A stretch of DNA of 51,988 nt from Acetivibrio alkalicellulosi (GCA_008125075.1 VLTH01000001.1:557871-609858), one strand, 5' to 3'. Shown: positions 16,312 through 25,637, counted from the first letter of the stretch. Notes: generated from the letters alone by a model not told the origin. Program-made: numbers and translations.

Positions 16312-17472
16312 TTGAAAAAGTTTATACCACTAGTTTTAACTATTCTTTTATTTGGTATAATTATGCCTTCATATGCAAGATATGAAAAAGTCAACATTAT
16401 ATCATATGATAGTGCAAATGATACATTGCTTAAAAATAGCAATGCTTTAAAAAAGCTTGAGATGGAAGAAAGAAAAATGTTTTATGTCTATAACAATTCA
16501 GTTCAAACTTCAAGATCAATTAACACAGAGGGAACAAACGTTAGCATGTTTGGCATGGATTTTTTCCATACTTATTCTGATGATATACAAATGTATCTGA
16601 CTATGAGAAAAGAGCTGACTCCCGCTACCACCAAATATTACTGGGACATGCTAAATGATACAAAGAGTGTAACTCAAAATGCCCTTTCTTTGGGACTAAG
16701 AGATTTATATTTAGGACTTTTAGCTGCATCAAGAAATTATGATATTAGTTTAAGAAAGCTTGGTTTAGAAGAAAAAAAGTTTAATGCAAATAAAGTTAGG
16801 CTTGAGCAGGGTTTAATTTCACAAATTGAATTTGAAGAAGCTAAATATCATATTTTGAAAGCAGAAAAAGATAGTGAAGGAGCCCTAAGGGCATTAGAGA
16901 ATATGAAAAGGACACTAAACTCATTTATAGGTGCTCCAATTGACAACTGTTATGAGGAGTTTTTATATAATGATCTCAGAAGAAATTTACGTTTACAACC
17001 TTTAGAATACTACATTGAAAAGGCTTTAGAGCAAAGAATGGAGATAAAGAATAAAGAGAAGGAAATTGAAATAAAAAAGCTTGAGATTTCAATCCTTGAA
17101 AAAAATCGAGTACATGAAACTTTCGTCAGAATATCAAAGCAGTATTCTGATGCATTAAGAGAACTTGAACTACTAAATGCACAGCTTCAACAGGCAAAGC
17201 TTGATATTGAAAATGAAATAAAAAGTGCATACATAGAGATAAAAAAAGAGGGATATAATGTTCAAACTATGAGTGACACATTGAGGATGCAAATTAGAAA
17301 TTATGAGAGAATACAAAGTCAGTACAATCAAGGTCTTATACCTAAGTTAATTGTTGAGGAAGTTGAAATTGGTATAGACGAGTTAAGAAACGGTGTTGAT
17401 TTTACAATTTACAATTACAATTCAAAAATAATGAATTTAGAAGAGGCTGCTGGACTTGGTCCTGCATATTAG
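16312..17472 (+). CDS. TolC-like coiled-coil protein 1
   Basis: 386 residues, TTG start at 16312 with aaggaggg 7 bases upstream. Signal peptide (1-23, ending S-Y-A). The rest is dominated by long helices in two halves with the TolC/OEP-type pattern (LGLRDLYLGLLAASRNYDIS, VRLEQGLISQIEFEEAKYHI and, in the second half, YNQGLIPKLIVEEVEIG). Classical TolC forms an outer-membrane channel. A clostridium has no outer membrane, so the role here (wall-spanning export, signalling or scaffolding) is unknown. A second TolC-like gene follows immediately. Confidence 0.75.
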   Translation: MKKFIPLVLTILLFGIIMPSYARYEKVNIISYDSANDTLLKNSNALKKLEMEERKMFYVYNNSVQTSRSINTEGTNVSMFGMDFFHTYSDDIQMYLTMRKELTPATTKYYWDMLNDTKSVTQNALSLGLRDLYLGLLAASRNYDISLRKLGLEEKKFNANKVRLEQGLISQIEFEEAKYHILKAEKDSEGALRALENMKRTLNSFIGAPIDNCYEEFLYNDLRRNLRLQPLEYYIEKALEQRMEIKNKEKEIEIKKLEISILEKNRVHETFVRISKQYSDALRELELLNAQLQQAKLDIENEIKSAYIEIKKEGYNVQTMSDTLRMQIRNYERIQSQYNQGLIPKLIVEEVEIGIDELRNGVDFTIYNYNSKIMNLEEAAGLGPAY

Positions 17473-17486
17473 AAAGGGTGATGAAT

Positions 17487-18653
17487 ATGATGAAGAAGAA
17501 ATTATCAGGATTAGTTTTAGTGATACCTATTGTATTAACACTTACAACTGTAATAGCAGTAGAAAGTGATGTATTTAATATAAGGAAATATCAAACAATG
17601 GCACTTGAAAATAGCAGACAGGGAGCTATTGATGACTTAGAAATAAAAGCTAGAGAAAGTGCTTTAGAAGATGCAGAACATGATGCTATTTTTCAAGGCT
17701 CACCTAGGACAAGAAATGAAAGATATAATAGTGAAATAAAAAGACATGTAAATCCTTTAAAAGCTAAATTAGAGCTTGAATACGCTAAAAGGTCAAAGGA
17801 CAAAAATGAAGAAAATTTAAAGTTTAATGTTTACAAGGCTACTTTAGATATATTGCTTAAGGAAAAAGAACTTGATCTAGAATCAAAAAAGCTTGATATA
17901 TTAAATGAAAAGTATAAAATGAATGAAGCAAGGCACAGGGAAGGCAAGATAACTGAAAATGATTTATTTGATTCAAAATTTATGGTAGATACAAAAATAA
18001 TAGATGTTGATAAAGTAAAGAAAGACTTAGAGGCATTAAATCTTGAACTAAAAAGACTTCTAAACCTCAATATGGATAATAGCCTTATTAAAGTAGAGGA
18101 TAAACTGGTATTTGAACCTATAAAAAGATTTAATATTGATGAAGAAGTTGATTTGGTAATAGTACAAAACATTGAAGATAGAATAGATTTAGAACAAATA
18201 GTTAAACAATCAATTGAAAACAGTCTTGAGTTTTATAAGGAAAGTGAGAATCTAAACATTCAAGAGAAGATAATGGAAATAACAGAAAAGGTTTATGATA
18301 AGAGTTTTGTCACATATAATGAGAATAAACTAAACCTTGAAATTGCTAAAATAAGTGTAGAAGATTTAAGAACAAGTATTGAAGTAAATGTGAGAAACAA
18401 ATACAATGATTTGCTTAACCAAGAAGATAAAGTTGAATTAGCTCTTTTATGGGAAGAAATACAAAAGAAAAAATTAGATGCAGAAGAATTCAAGTTTGAA
18501 AAAGGTATGATAAGCAAAGAAGAGCTGCTTGGTGCAAAAGAGAGTTATATAGAGGCCTATTATCAAAAGTATGTTGCTATATGTGGATACAATATTATAA
18601 AAGCTGAATTTCAAAAGAGCGTAGGAAATGCTTTTGAACTTCCTACACGTTAA
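17487..18653 (+). CDS. TolC-like coiled-coil protein 2
   Basis: 388 residues. I start at ATG 17487 (aaagggtg six bases upstream); the GTG at 17478 overlaps that site. Signal peptide ends near V-I-A-V. Long charged helices include ARHREGKITENDLFDSKF and FEKGMISKEELLGAKE, which correspond to the repeated hairpin motif seen in protein 1 and in the TolC family. It lies about 14 bases after gene 1, so the two products probably work together. Very rich in Lys, Glu and Asn. Family membership is inferred from the helical repeat pattern. Confidence 0.7.
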   Translation: MMKKKLSGLVLVIPIVLTLTTVIAVESDVFNIRKYQTMALENSRQGAIDDLEIKARESALEDAEHDAIFQGSPRTRNERYNSEIKRHVNPLKAKLELEYAKRSKDKNEENLKFNVYKATLDILLKEKELDLESKKLDILNEKYKMNEARHREGKITENDLFDSKFMVDTKIIDVDKVKKDLEALNLELKRLLNLNMDNSLIKVEDKLVFEPIKRFNIDEEVDLVIVQNIEDRIDLEQIVKQSIENSLEFYKESENLNIQEKIMEITEKVYDKSFVTYNENKLNLEIAKISVEDLRTSIEVNVRNKYNDLLNQEDKVELALLWEEIQKKKLDAEEFKFEKGMISKEELLGAKESYIEAYYQKYVAICGYNIIKAEFQKSVGNAFELPTR

Positions 18654-18661
18654 GTGAACAA

Positions 18662-18702
18662 GTTTAGATAACGCTAAACATGGGAGTTTCAGGTGGAGAC
18701 TC
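18662..18702 (+). repeat. Dispersed hairpin repeat, copy 2
   Basis: Matches 1242-1282: gtttagataacgctaaac then ttcaggtggagactc. The right arm of the second hairpin has decayed here. Confidence 0.6.
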
Positions 18703-18739
18703 TATTTAGACTAAAGAATATCCAAGTTTAGAATAAGAT

Positions 18740-18791
18740 AAAAGGGGCTGGTGTGTTATGAATAAAAATCCATTACACACTAGCCCCTTTT
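18740..18791 (+). terminator. Terminator of the proB-TolC unit
   Basis: Stem aaaaggggctggtgtgt / acacactagcccctttt with a loop of about 18 bases and a T-rich 3' end. Confidence 0.85.
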
Positions 18792-18840
18792 GGTGTATTT
18801 ATAACGTAATTATTGAATAAATACTAGTTTTGAAACAACT

Positions 18841-18880
18841 CTTTTAAGACTTTCACCTTGCTCACAGAATTCTAATAAAA
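18841..18880 (+). repeat. Degenerate family C repeat unit
   Basis: cttttaagactttcaccttg followed by attctaataaaaa matches the second half of the 64-bp unit at 23657-24038 with several changes. Confidence 0.4.
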
Positions 18881-18912
18881 AAGACCTAGGCAATTTTACG
18901 CTAGGTCTTTAT
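18879..18912 (-). terminator. Terminator of the PBP gene
   Basis: Stem aaagacctag / ctaggtcttt. On the minus strand the stem is followed by a U-run (complement of taataaaaaa). It lies about 36 bases after the PBP stop. Confidence 0.75.
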
Positions 18913-18947
18913 TTATATTCACCCTGTGGCATGGCAAAAGGCTTTAG

Positions 18948-21467
18948 CTAGTCATAATAATATTCTGTATAACCATGTTCATCACTATTGCTATCATTAT
19001 TATCCCAGTGATTATAATGTGAATCGCTTCTATAGTCATCCCAATGATTATAATGTGAATCATCTTGGTTAGGGATATTACTTGTACCATCTTGATTATT
19101 TGGATCATTTGACTCTGTATCAGTATCTAAATTTACATTTTGCCTTTGTTGTGCAAATGGATCGTGTACAGGGCAGAATTGATCAAGATACTCATAAGCT
19201 TTGTCACTAACCGCAGCAAAATCATTTGGATCTAAAGGAACTCGTCTTCTTACCATGACTTTATAGCTGGTGTTTTCTAATGGGCAGTAAGGGGAAGCAA
19301 GATAGTTCCTTCCAAACTCATCTGTGTGTTCATTACATACCCTTGCTCTTACATGTACAGTACACTCATCACGAGGCTCTGTTCCAGCTATAAACATTTC
19401 ATTTCTGACTGATGAGCCACGTGGATCATGAGCGCATAGCTCTGATGCAAGCATACCTGAATAAATACATATGTTCTTTCTCACAATTCCCGGAGGCTCT
19501 TCAAATTGAATTACATCTAGGCCTTCATGAACCTTTTCCATAACATCACGCCAGATTAGAATAGCTCTGTTAGCCTCTTCATTACCGGAGATTGTAACAT
19601 TTTGATCATATCCATACCATGTAGCTGCCACGTAGTAAGGTGAATAGCCAACAAACCATTTATCATATACGCTACTGGATGTTCCAGTTTTACCTACTAT
19701 AGGCATTTGGCTTTCTCGTAACTGAGCCCTTGAACCTGTAGCTCCTCGTCCTGTTACGGCATCTCTTAACATATCTGTAATTATAAAGGCAGTTGTTTCA
19801 TCATATACAATTGTGCTATCGGGTCTATTTTCTAAAATTACATTTCCCTTCATATCTAAAACTTTTGTATAGGTTACTGGTTTAAAATAAAGACCTCTGC
19901 TTGCAAAGGGAACATATGAAGCGGCAAGTTGTAGAGGGTTAATTCCTTCATAAGGACCACCTAAAGCAATTGACAAATATGTTTCGTTTGTTCTGTCAAT
20001 ACCAGATCTTTTTAAATAATCCAGAGCAATTTCAGGTACTAAGTATTCGTCCCATATTCTTGCTGCTACAATGTTTGATGAACGTGTTAATGCAGCCCTT
20101 GCAGTTGTAAGCCCAGGAAATGAACTTCTAGTAAAGTTAGTAGGATATCTTCCCTTTTCAGGGCCTTGTAAGTATACAGGGGCATCATCTATTACTGTTG
20201 CTGGAGTTATTAGTCTTTCATTAATGGCTGGCCCATAGACAACAGGAGTTTTAAAGGTAGAACCTGGTTGTCTCTTTACCTGTGGGCTAGAAGCTCTGTT
20301 TAATGGCAAACCTATCTTTTCACCTGCTCCTCCATATAGAGCCTTTACATGACCGTTCTGAGGGTCGATTATAACCATGGCTGCCTGAGGAGATAGGGAG
20401 GTATTATTATTTATTCTTGTAAAATGTGTCTCACCTAAAAAAACTTCATCCATAGCCTTTTGAATCTTTGGATCCATAGTTGTATAAATTTGTAATCCAC
20501 CATTATATATGGTCCTGCTGGCCAATTCCCTTGTATACCCAATTTCAACCAGGTCATCTATTACATCAAAAACAACCTGATCAATAAAATATGACTGATT
20601 AGTTGTTACATCCGCTGAACGTCTGTTTGAATCTGCATATTGAAGCTCTTCATCTAATGCTTCCTGATACTCTCTCTCACTTATGTATCCAAGTTCTAAC
20701 ATTACACTTAATATTAATTCCTGACGCTTTTTAATGTTTTCTCTTCCTCGTGTAGTAAATGGGTCATAATATGCTGGGCTTCTTGTAATTCCAGCTAATA
20801 TAGCACACTCTGCAAGGGTAAGATCACTAACATCTTTGTCAAAGAATGTTTTAGATGCAGATTGAACTCCATAACAGTTTTGTGCAAGGTAAACTAAGTT
20901 TAAATAGAGTTCTAATATTTGATCTTTACTAAGATTTCGTTCTAAGTGCATGGCTATCCACCATTCCTGTACTTTACGCTCAACAGATCTTTCATCATTT
21001 CCTGTAAGATTTTTAATTACCTGCTGGGTAATTGTACTGGCACCATGACTATTTTCGCCCCTTAATGGAGTTGTAACAGCACTTACTATTCTCCTTGGGT
21101 CAATACCTTGATGCTCATAGAATCGCTTGTCTTCTATTGCAACAAAGCCATTTCTTAAGTGAAGGGGGATTTCTTGAAGGCTTACCATTTCTCTGTTTTT
21201 AGCGCCTTGAAGAGATATTATTATTTCTCCGTTTGCATCGTATACATATGAAGTAAATCCAGATAGTTTTAGTTGATCGGCAGTTATTTCTTCTGCATTT
21301 TGAATGTATGCAAAAACTGCGCCACCTACAATTCCAGCTATTGAAAATGAAATAGTAACAGCTATCAATACAAGCATTTTAATTACCAAAAAGGTAAAGC
21401 GGAATGCAAACCGTACCAGCTTCTTTTTATTGCTTTTGACTTTTTTAGAAGCAGTTTTAGATTTCAT
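18948..21467 (-). CDS. ponA: Class A penicillin-binding protein (PBP1A type)
   Basis: 839 residues; polymerises and cross-links peptidoglycan outside the membrane. A basic cytoplasmic tail and one membrane segment (about 22-55) come first. The GT51 glycosyltransferase has IEDKRFYEHQGID (Glu about 112) and GASTITQQVIKNL (142-154). The transpeptidase has the catalytic Ser in S-T-F-K (403-406), S-S-N (463-465) and K-T-G-T (593-596). The C-terminal extension contains several Cys and a low-complexity tail with repeated SHYNHWD and many Asp/Asn/Tyr. All catalytic motifs are present, so it should be active. No neighbours on the same strand. Confidence 0.93.
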   Translation of the reverse strand: MKSKTASKKVKSNKKKLVRFAFRFTFLVIKMLVLIAVTISFSIAGIVGGAVFAYIQNAEEITADQLKLSGFTSYVYDANGEIIISLQGAKNREMVSLQEIPLHLRNGFVAIEDKRFYEHQGIDPRRIVSAVTTPLRGENSHGASTITQQVIKNLTGNDERSVERKVQEWWIAMHLERNLSKDQILELYLNLVYLAQNCYGVQSASKTFFDKDVSDLTLAECAILAGITRSPAYYDPFTTRGRENIKKRQELILSVMLELGYISEREYQEALDEELQYADSNRRSADVTTNQSYFIDQVVFDVIDDLVEIGYTRELASRTIYNGGLQIYTTMDPKIQKAMDEVFLGETHFTRINNNTSLSPQAAMVIIDPQNGHVKALYGGAGEKIGLPLNRASSPQVKRQPGSTFKTPVVYGPAINERLITPATVIDDAPVYLQGPEKGRYPTNFTRSSFPGLTTARAALTRSSNIVAARIWDEYLVPEIALDYLKRSGIDRTNETYLSIALGGPYEGINPLQLAASYVPFASRGLYFKPVTYTKVLDMKGNVILENRPDSTIVYDETTAFIITDMLRDAVTGRGATGSRAQLRESQMPIVGKTGTSSSVYDKWFVGYSPYYVAATWYGYDQNVTISGNEEANRAILIWRDVMEKVHEGLDVIQFEEPPGIVRKNICIYSGMLASELCAHDPRGSSVRNEMFIAGTEPRDECTVHVRARVCNEHTDEFGRNYLASPYCPLENTSYKVMVRRRVPLDPNDFAAVSDKAYEYLDQFCPVHDPFAQQRQNVNLDTDTESNDPNNQDGTSNIPNQDDSHYNHWDDYRSDSHYNHWDNNDSNSDEHGYTEYYYD

Positions 21468-21852
21468 AAAAGCTACTCTCTCCTTATTATTTAAATTGTA
21501 TAATTTTTATATTACTATAAAACTCATTACATTATACCATATCCCAGAGTTGGCTGCAATGCATTTTATCCATTATTCACCAATGCAAAATATTGTTGAA
21601 AATAACCAGAATATTTTATAAACTATAAGTATACATGTATGAGTTAAGTATTTTCAAAATAAATATTCATGAGCATAAAGCTCACTACATAAGGATAAAA
21701 AAGTATAATGGTAATGAATGTCTGTCGCATATACATGTTTGCCAAAAAAACAAATTGCACGCGCATAAAATCAAAGGTTATATTCTGAAAAGTATTTTCA
21801 GAATATACATATCAAGAAGCCAGTCTATAAAACCTTAGAGAGAGGTGTTTGT
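21468..21852. other. 385-base gap with one strong hairpin
   Basis: A short frame at 21635-21838 has no ribosome binding site and looks non-coding. The hairpin at 21779-21807 (tatattctgaaaa / ttttcagaatata, 13-bp perfect stem, 3-base loop) sits 46 bases before the XRE regulator start and could be its operator or a leader hairpin. Confidence 0.45.
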
Positions 21853-22308
21853 ATGGAAATTAAAGTGGGTGAATTAATTAAAGCAAGGAGAGAGGAAAAA
21901 AACTATTCTCTAGTTAATTTTGCAAAAACCATAGGAATAACTCCTGGATATCTGTCACAGCTTGAAAATGGACATAAGACAAATCCTAAGCTAGAAATAT
22001 TACTTAGCATAATAAAAGAGCTTGAAATTGATTTAGATATGCTTTTAGGCATAGAAAGCACTAATGAAAATTTGAATTTAAAAATACCATCTCTTCTAAA
22101 GCTTATAATAGCTAAGGAGAGAAACTATAAAGTTTTAGAGGATACAGAAATACTAAAAAAGATGTGTAGTATAATTGACAAATCTTTAGAATGTAAGTAT
22201 CTGATTGAGAATAAGGAACTCTATGAGCTGTTTTTAGAAGATATTTATATTCAAATTGAAACCATTTTAAAAAGATATATGGCATTTCAGATTGTTAAAG
22301 GTGGATAA
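21853..22308 (+). CDS. XRE-family transcriptional regulator
   Basis: 151 residues, with a Cro/CI-type helix-turn-helix in the first 65: GELIKARREEKNYSLVNFAK, then ITPGYLSQLENGHKTNPKLE. The C-terminal ~85 residues are helical without a recognised ligand domain. Resembles small sporulation/SinR-type regulators in Clostridia. Ribosome binding site agagaggtg lies 5-6 bases before ATG 21853. Possibly autoregulated through the palindrome at 21779-21807. Confidence 0.85.
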   Translation: MEIKVGELIKARREEKNYSLVNFAKTIGITPGYLSQLENGHKTNPKLEILLSIIKELEIDLDMLLGIESTNENLNLKIPSLLKLIIAKERNYKVLEDTEILKKMCSIIDKSLECKYLIENKELYELFLEDIYIQIETILKRYMAFQIVKGG

Positions 22309-22386
22309 GACATACTGAATCAATAATGTTGTAATAATAATCACAAAATAACCTTCCTCAATCATAGTATGACTAGTAGAGGGTTT

Positions 22387-22441
22387 TGTAAAATAACATG
22401 CCAGGCAGTTCAACAATCTAAATGGTATGTTGTATTTTACA
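22387..22441 (+). promoter_or_regulatory. Imperfect hairpin in the yunB leader
   Basis: tgtaaaata..acat..cca pairs with tgg..atgt..tattttaca, with small bulges, ending 22 bases before yunB. May terminate the upstream gene or control yunB. Confidence 0.35.
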
Positions 22442-22463
22442 CATCCTAAAGGGAGGTTTGTAG

Positions 22464-23150
22464 ATGAAAAGAAGGAAAACCAATCTTTATCACAGATTAT
22501 GGTATGCCAAAAGAAAAAGAAAGTCCCTGCAAGGGTGCATGTTCATTTTTATAACTCTACTTATATTAACATTATTTATATCTTACATAGATAGGCAAAT
22601 GAGATCAAGTCTCATGGAGTTTTCAGAACACAGAGTAAAAGCCATAGTAAATACAACTATAGGAAATGTTGTTAAAAGTAGTTTTCCAGAGGACATAAAT
22701 TATGACGAAGTTATTAGTATTAATAAAGATGAATTTAATAGAATAAACTCAATTCAAACAGACATTGGAAAACTAAATAGATTGTTTTCACAGGTAACTC
22801 TTGAAATTCAAAATGAGTTATCCAATTTAGGTGATGAAAGAATTGGAGTACCCTCTGGAGTTCTTTTGGGGAATTCCATATTTGCTGCAAGAGGTCCTAA
22901 AATTAATATAAAGATAATACCAGCAGGAAGCGTTGAGACAGATTTTAAGTCTGAATTTACAAGTGCTGGTATTAATCAAACAAAACACCGGATATACCTT
23001 TATGTTAAGACCAATGTAGGAATAGCAGTACCATTTACAGAGAGAAGTACAGAAATAACAACTAGCATTCCTATAGCTGAGACGGTTATTGTAGGTGACG
23101 TACCTCATTATTACTTGAATATTGAAGGCTTAGGAAAGCTGATAGAGTAA
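22464..23150 (+). CDS. yunB: Sporulation protein YunB
   Basis: 228 residues. Basic N-terminus, one membrane segment (about 25-43, FIFITLLILTLFISYI), then an extracytoplasmic domain. Recognised by VKAIVNTTIGNVVKSS, the conserved PSGVLLGNSIFAARGPKI segment, FTSAGINQTKHRIYL and the C-terminal VPHYYLNI. YunB is a conserved sporulation-associated membrane protein of endospore formers; its biochemical role is not established. Ribosome binding site gggagg lies upstream of the ATG. Supports an endospore-forming host. Confidence 0.88.
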   Translation: MKRRKTNLYHRLWYAKRKRKSLQGCMFIFITLLILTLFISYIDRQMRSSLMEFSEHRVKAIVNTTIGNVVKSSFPEDINYDEVISINKDEFNRINSIQTDIGKLNRLFSQVTLEIQNELSNLGDERIGVPSGVLLGNSIFAARGPKINIKIIPAGSVETDFKSEFTSAGINQTKHRIYLYVKTNVGIAVPFTERSTEITTSIPIAETVIVGDVPHYYLNIEGLGKLIE

Positions 23151-23206
23151 GGTTATTAACTTTTAAAGTTAAACTTAAATGTTAAAAATCAAATGAGAAA
23201 AATGGG

Positions 23207-23632
23207 CTATTTCTTTGAATTAGATTGTGTTTTATCATCTTGAGTCTTTTTAGATTCATTTTTATTGCCGGATTGATTACTATGACTACTGGTCATTTTA
23301 CATTTTCCTTCAAATATGCTTCCTTCTGAAGTTATAAGATTCTGTACTAAAATATCTCCGTAAATTTTTGCTGTTGGAAGAGCTTTAAGCATTCCTTTTG
23401 ATTCAATATTTCCTTCTACTTTACCAGATAGATATACATCTTTTGCATATAAATTACCTGTTATTACTGCATCTTTCCCTATGTATACATCTCCTTCTAC
23501 ACGGACTTCTCCTTTAACTTTTCCATCAATTCTAATTGTACCTTTTGTTTCAACATTACCTTCAAATGATGTATTAATACCTATAAGCGTGTCAAATTTG
23601 TCAGGTGATTTGACCTCTGATTTATTAAACAC
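23207..23632 (-). CDS. Bactofilin (polymer-forming cytoskeletal protein)
   Basis: 141 residues. The bactofilin beta-helix runs about 14-110, with the repeating pattern of hydrophobic and Gly positions: GINTSFEGNVETKGTIRIDG, KVKGEVRVEGDVYIGKDAVI, LYAKDVYLSGKVEGNIESKG. Flexible charged tail. Bactofilins polymerise without nucleotide and often position cell-wall enzymes. An M23 peptidase lies just upstream on the same strand, a common pairing, but the 64-bp repeat array stands between them. Confidence 0.9.
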   Translation of the reverse strand: MFNKSEVKSPDKFDTLIGINTSFEGNVETKGTIRIDGKVKGEVRVEGDVYIGKDAVITGNLYAKDVYLSGKVEGNIESKGMLKALPTAKIYGDILVQNLITSEGSIFEGKCKMTSSHSNQSGNKNESKKTQDDKTQSNSKK

Positions 23633-23656
23633 TGTTATGCCTCCCTTTTAATATAT

Positions 23657-24038
23657 AATAAAGTCTCGGGGCTAGAGCCCCTACGCTTTTAAGTCTTTCA
23701 CTGCGTTCCAAGACTTCTAATGAAAAGCTTGGGGCATCGAGCCCCTACGCTTTTAAGTCTTTCACTGCGTTCCAAGACTTCTAATGAAAAGCTTGGGGCA
23801 TCGAGCCCCTACGCTTTTAAGTCTTTCACTGCGTTCCAAGACTTCTAATGAAAAGCTTGGGGCATCGAGCCCCTACGCTTTTAAGTCTTTCACTGCGTTC
23901 CAAGACTTCTAATGAAAAGCTTGGGGCATCGAGCCCCTACGCTTTTAAGTCTTTCACTTCGTTCCAAGACTTCTAATGAAAAGCTTGGGGCATCGAGCCC
24001 CGTCGCTTTTAAGTCTTTCACTTCGTTCCAAGACTTCT
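23657..24038. repeat. Tandem array of a 64-bp palindromic repeat (family C)
   Basis: Six units, the first incomplete. The tgaaaagctt segment recurs at 23721, 23785, 23849, 23913 and 23977, exactly 64 bp apart. Each unit holds two inverted repeats: ggggcatcgagcccc and aagtctttcac..ttccaagactt. Units are nearly identical, the main change being ctgcg to cttcg in the last two. Single or partial copies occur at 43961-43993, about 40650-40688 and 18841-18880. It is not CRISPR: the sequence between palindromes is repeated too. Confidence 0.9.
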
Positions 24039-24058
24039 ACCAAACTATTTAAAAACTT

Positions 24059-24991
24059 TTATCTTGGATCTAGATATTCTAAAGGATCTACTTGTGAGCC
24101 ATTAACCCGTACTTCGAAATGCAAATGACTTCCAGTACTTCTTCCTGTATTGCCAACTTTTGCAATAACCTCTCCCTTATCAACTGTTTGGCCTACATTG
24201 ACAAGAAGATCTGAACAATGTGCATAAAGAGTAGTTACACCTCTTCCATGGTCTACTATAACGGTTTTTCCATAATCCCCATACCATTCAGATAAAATTA
24301 CTTTTCCTTTTGCAGAAGTTTTTATTTCACGCCCGGTAGGAGCAGATATGTCAATTCCATAGTGAAATCTTCTTCTATATGTAAAAGGGTCTAGTCTGTA
24401 TCCATATCCTGAGGACACTCCTCCGCTTGTGGGCCATAGAGTTGGAATAATGTCCATGTATTCATCGAGTTTGTTTTGAGTTTCTTCTAAATTCGTTGAT
24501 ATTTCAGGCTCAGAGTAATTAATTTCTTCTAAATCCTCTAATATAGATTTAAGTTTGCTTACCTCTTCAACAAACAAACGATCATCATGGCTTGAAGATC
24601 TGGTTGCAACTACTGTATTCATATTGTCCTCTATGTATCTATTTGTTAATTCACGATACAGGGCCTTAAACTCTTCTGTTACTTTAGTCTGATTGTTTCT
24701 TTGTTGTATCAGCGTTTTAATTTCATTTTCGTTCTCTTCTAAAAGCTGTGCCTGTTGACCATTTAAAGTCTTTGCTATTGCCACCTGATGTTGTAAGTCT
24801 TGATTTTCATTGACAAGGTGGGAAATAGTAAGGCTGGTACACAAAATAGCTGTAGTAATAATGGTGCCAAAAGCAAGAAGTTTATATCTCATTGATGATA
24901 TTTTAAATACTTTAATGTCGTTTGTTGAGTGTGGAACCAGCATAATAGACCAATATTTTTTTTCATTTTTCCTATTACCTGCGCTTTTCAT
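24059..24991 (-). CDS. M23-family peptidoglycan endopeptidase
   Basis: 310 residues. Cytoplasmic N-terminus, one membrane segment (about 33-55), a coiled coil (about 60-165), then a LytM/M23 domain: SGYGYRLDPFTYRRRFHYGI with its HxxxD zinc ligands in HYGIDIS, VDHGRGVTTLYAH, and HLHFEVR. All zinc and catalytic histidines appear present, so it is probably an active DD-endopeptidase rather than a degenerate LytM factor. The coiled coil suggests regulation by a membrane complex. The bactofilin downstream may localise it. Confidence 0.92.
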   Translation of the reverse strand: MKSAGNRKNEKKYWSIMLVPHSTNDIKVFKISSMRYKLLAFGTIITTAILCTSLTISHLVNENQDLQHQVAIAKTLNGQQAQLLEENENEIKTLIQQRNNQTKVTEEFKALYRELTNRYIEDNMNTVVATRSSSHDDRLFVEEVSKLKSILEDLEEINYSEPEISTNLEETQNKLDEYMDIIPTLWPTSGGVSSGYGYRLDPFTYRRRFHYGIDISAPTGREIKTSAKGKVILSEWYGDYGKTVIVDHGRGVTTLYAHCSDLLVNVGQTVDKGEVIAKVGNTGRSTGSHLHFEVRVNGSQVDPLEYLDPR

Positions 24992-25183
24992 AAATACCCC
25001 TTCTTAATTATATTACATCGCTAACAATTATATCATTGAAAAATAATAAAAGTAAGCTTAAATTTAATTTTTTTAAAATTTTTTTAATGATATTTCTAAT
25101 AATTTGCTTCTATTACTTTTATTATGCACAATAATTGTAATTCTAATTCAATAGAACAAGAAGCCAGATATCTTAGTCCCTTA

Positions 25184-25216
25184 AGGGTGCATATTTTTTA
25201 AGTGAAGAAAAACATG
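25184..25216 (+). repeat. Family D terminal repeat (single)
   Basis: agggtgcatattttttaagt followed by gaagaaaaacat matches the inner orientation of the right end of the D element around the nitroreductase (45915-45947). It overlaps the first codon of the cobalamin-gene relic. No matching opposite end was found nearby. Confidence 0.55.
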
Positions 25217-25533
25217 GAAGAAACATTGGACTCTATAGTAAAAAGGGTAATACATACAACGGCAGACTTTGAGTACATGGATAGATTGAGCTTTGGGAAA
25301 AATGGTGTGGAAAGAAAAAGGAATATACACTTCCAGGAGTAACACAGACATTAATTCTTACAAGAATGGAAGGTAGAACTTTTGTTCCTGAAAAGCAGAG
25401 AATAGAACCTTTATTAGTACACAATGCAACAATGATTATTTTTTTAAGTGTACATATGTTAGATGAACTAGTAGAAAGGTTAAAGTTTGGGTATAAGGAG
25501 GACACACCTGTTATAAGACTCTACCTTCTGTAA
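25214..25533 (+). pseudogene. Fused relic of cbiC (precorrin-8X methylmutase) and cbiF (precorrin-4 methyltransferase)
   Basis: The first 43 codons contain IVKRVIHTTADFEYMDRLSF, the start region of CbiC/CobH. After a frame change near 25300, the reading to TAA 25531 gives EYTLPGVTQTLILTRMEGRT, FVPEKQRIEPLLVHNATMII, FLSVHMLDELVERL and GYKEDTPV, which is the C-terminal half of CbiF/CobM. Two non-adjacent enzyme genes of cobalamin synthesis have been joined by a deletion, and neither is complete. The methyltransferase glycine-rich N-terminal site is missing. This implies an ancestral B12 operon at or near this place. Confidence 0.85.
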
Positions 25534-25637
25534 GAGTAGTTCTCTTGTGTTTTTTAGGTGGAGTAGAGTCCCCACTTAAAGCACCAATGTTTTGATTTAT
25601 TATCTAAACGAGCTTACTTTTAATTTCTAAAACAAAT

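Noticed and set aside
21635-21838. 67-codon plus-strand frame
   Set aside because: No ribosome binding site, odd composition, and the regulatory hairpin lies within it.
23657-24038. CRISPR-like regular repeats
   Set aside because: The whole 64-bp unit repeats; there are no unique spacers and no cas genes.
25233-25505. Minus-strand 90-codon frame
   Set aside because: Shadow of the cbiC/cbiF relic; no ribosome binding site and no family features.
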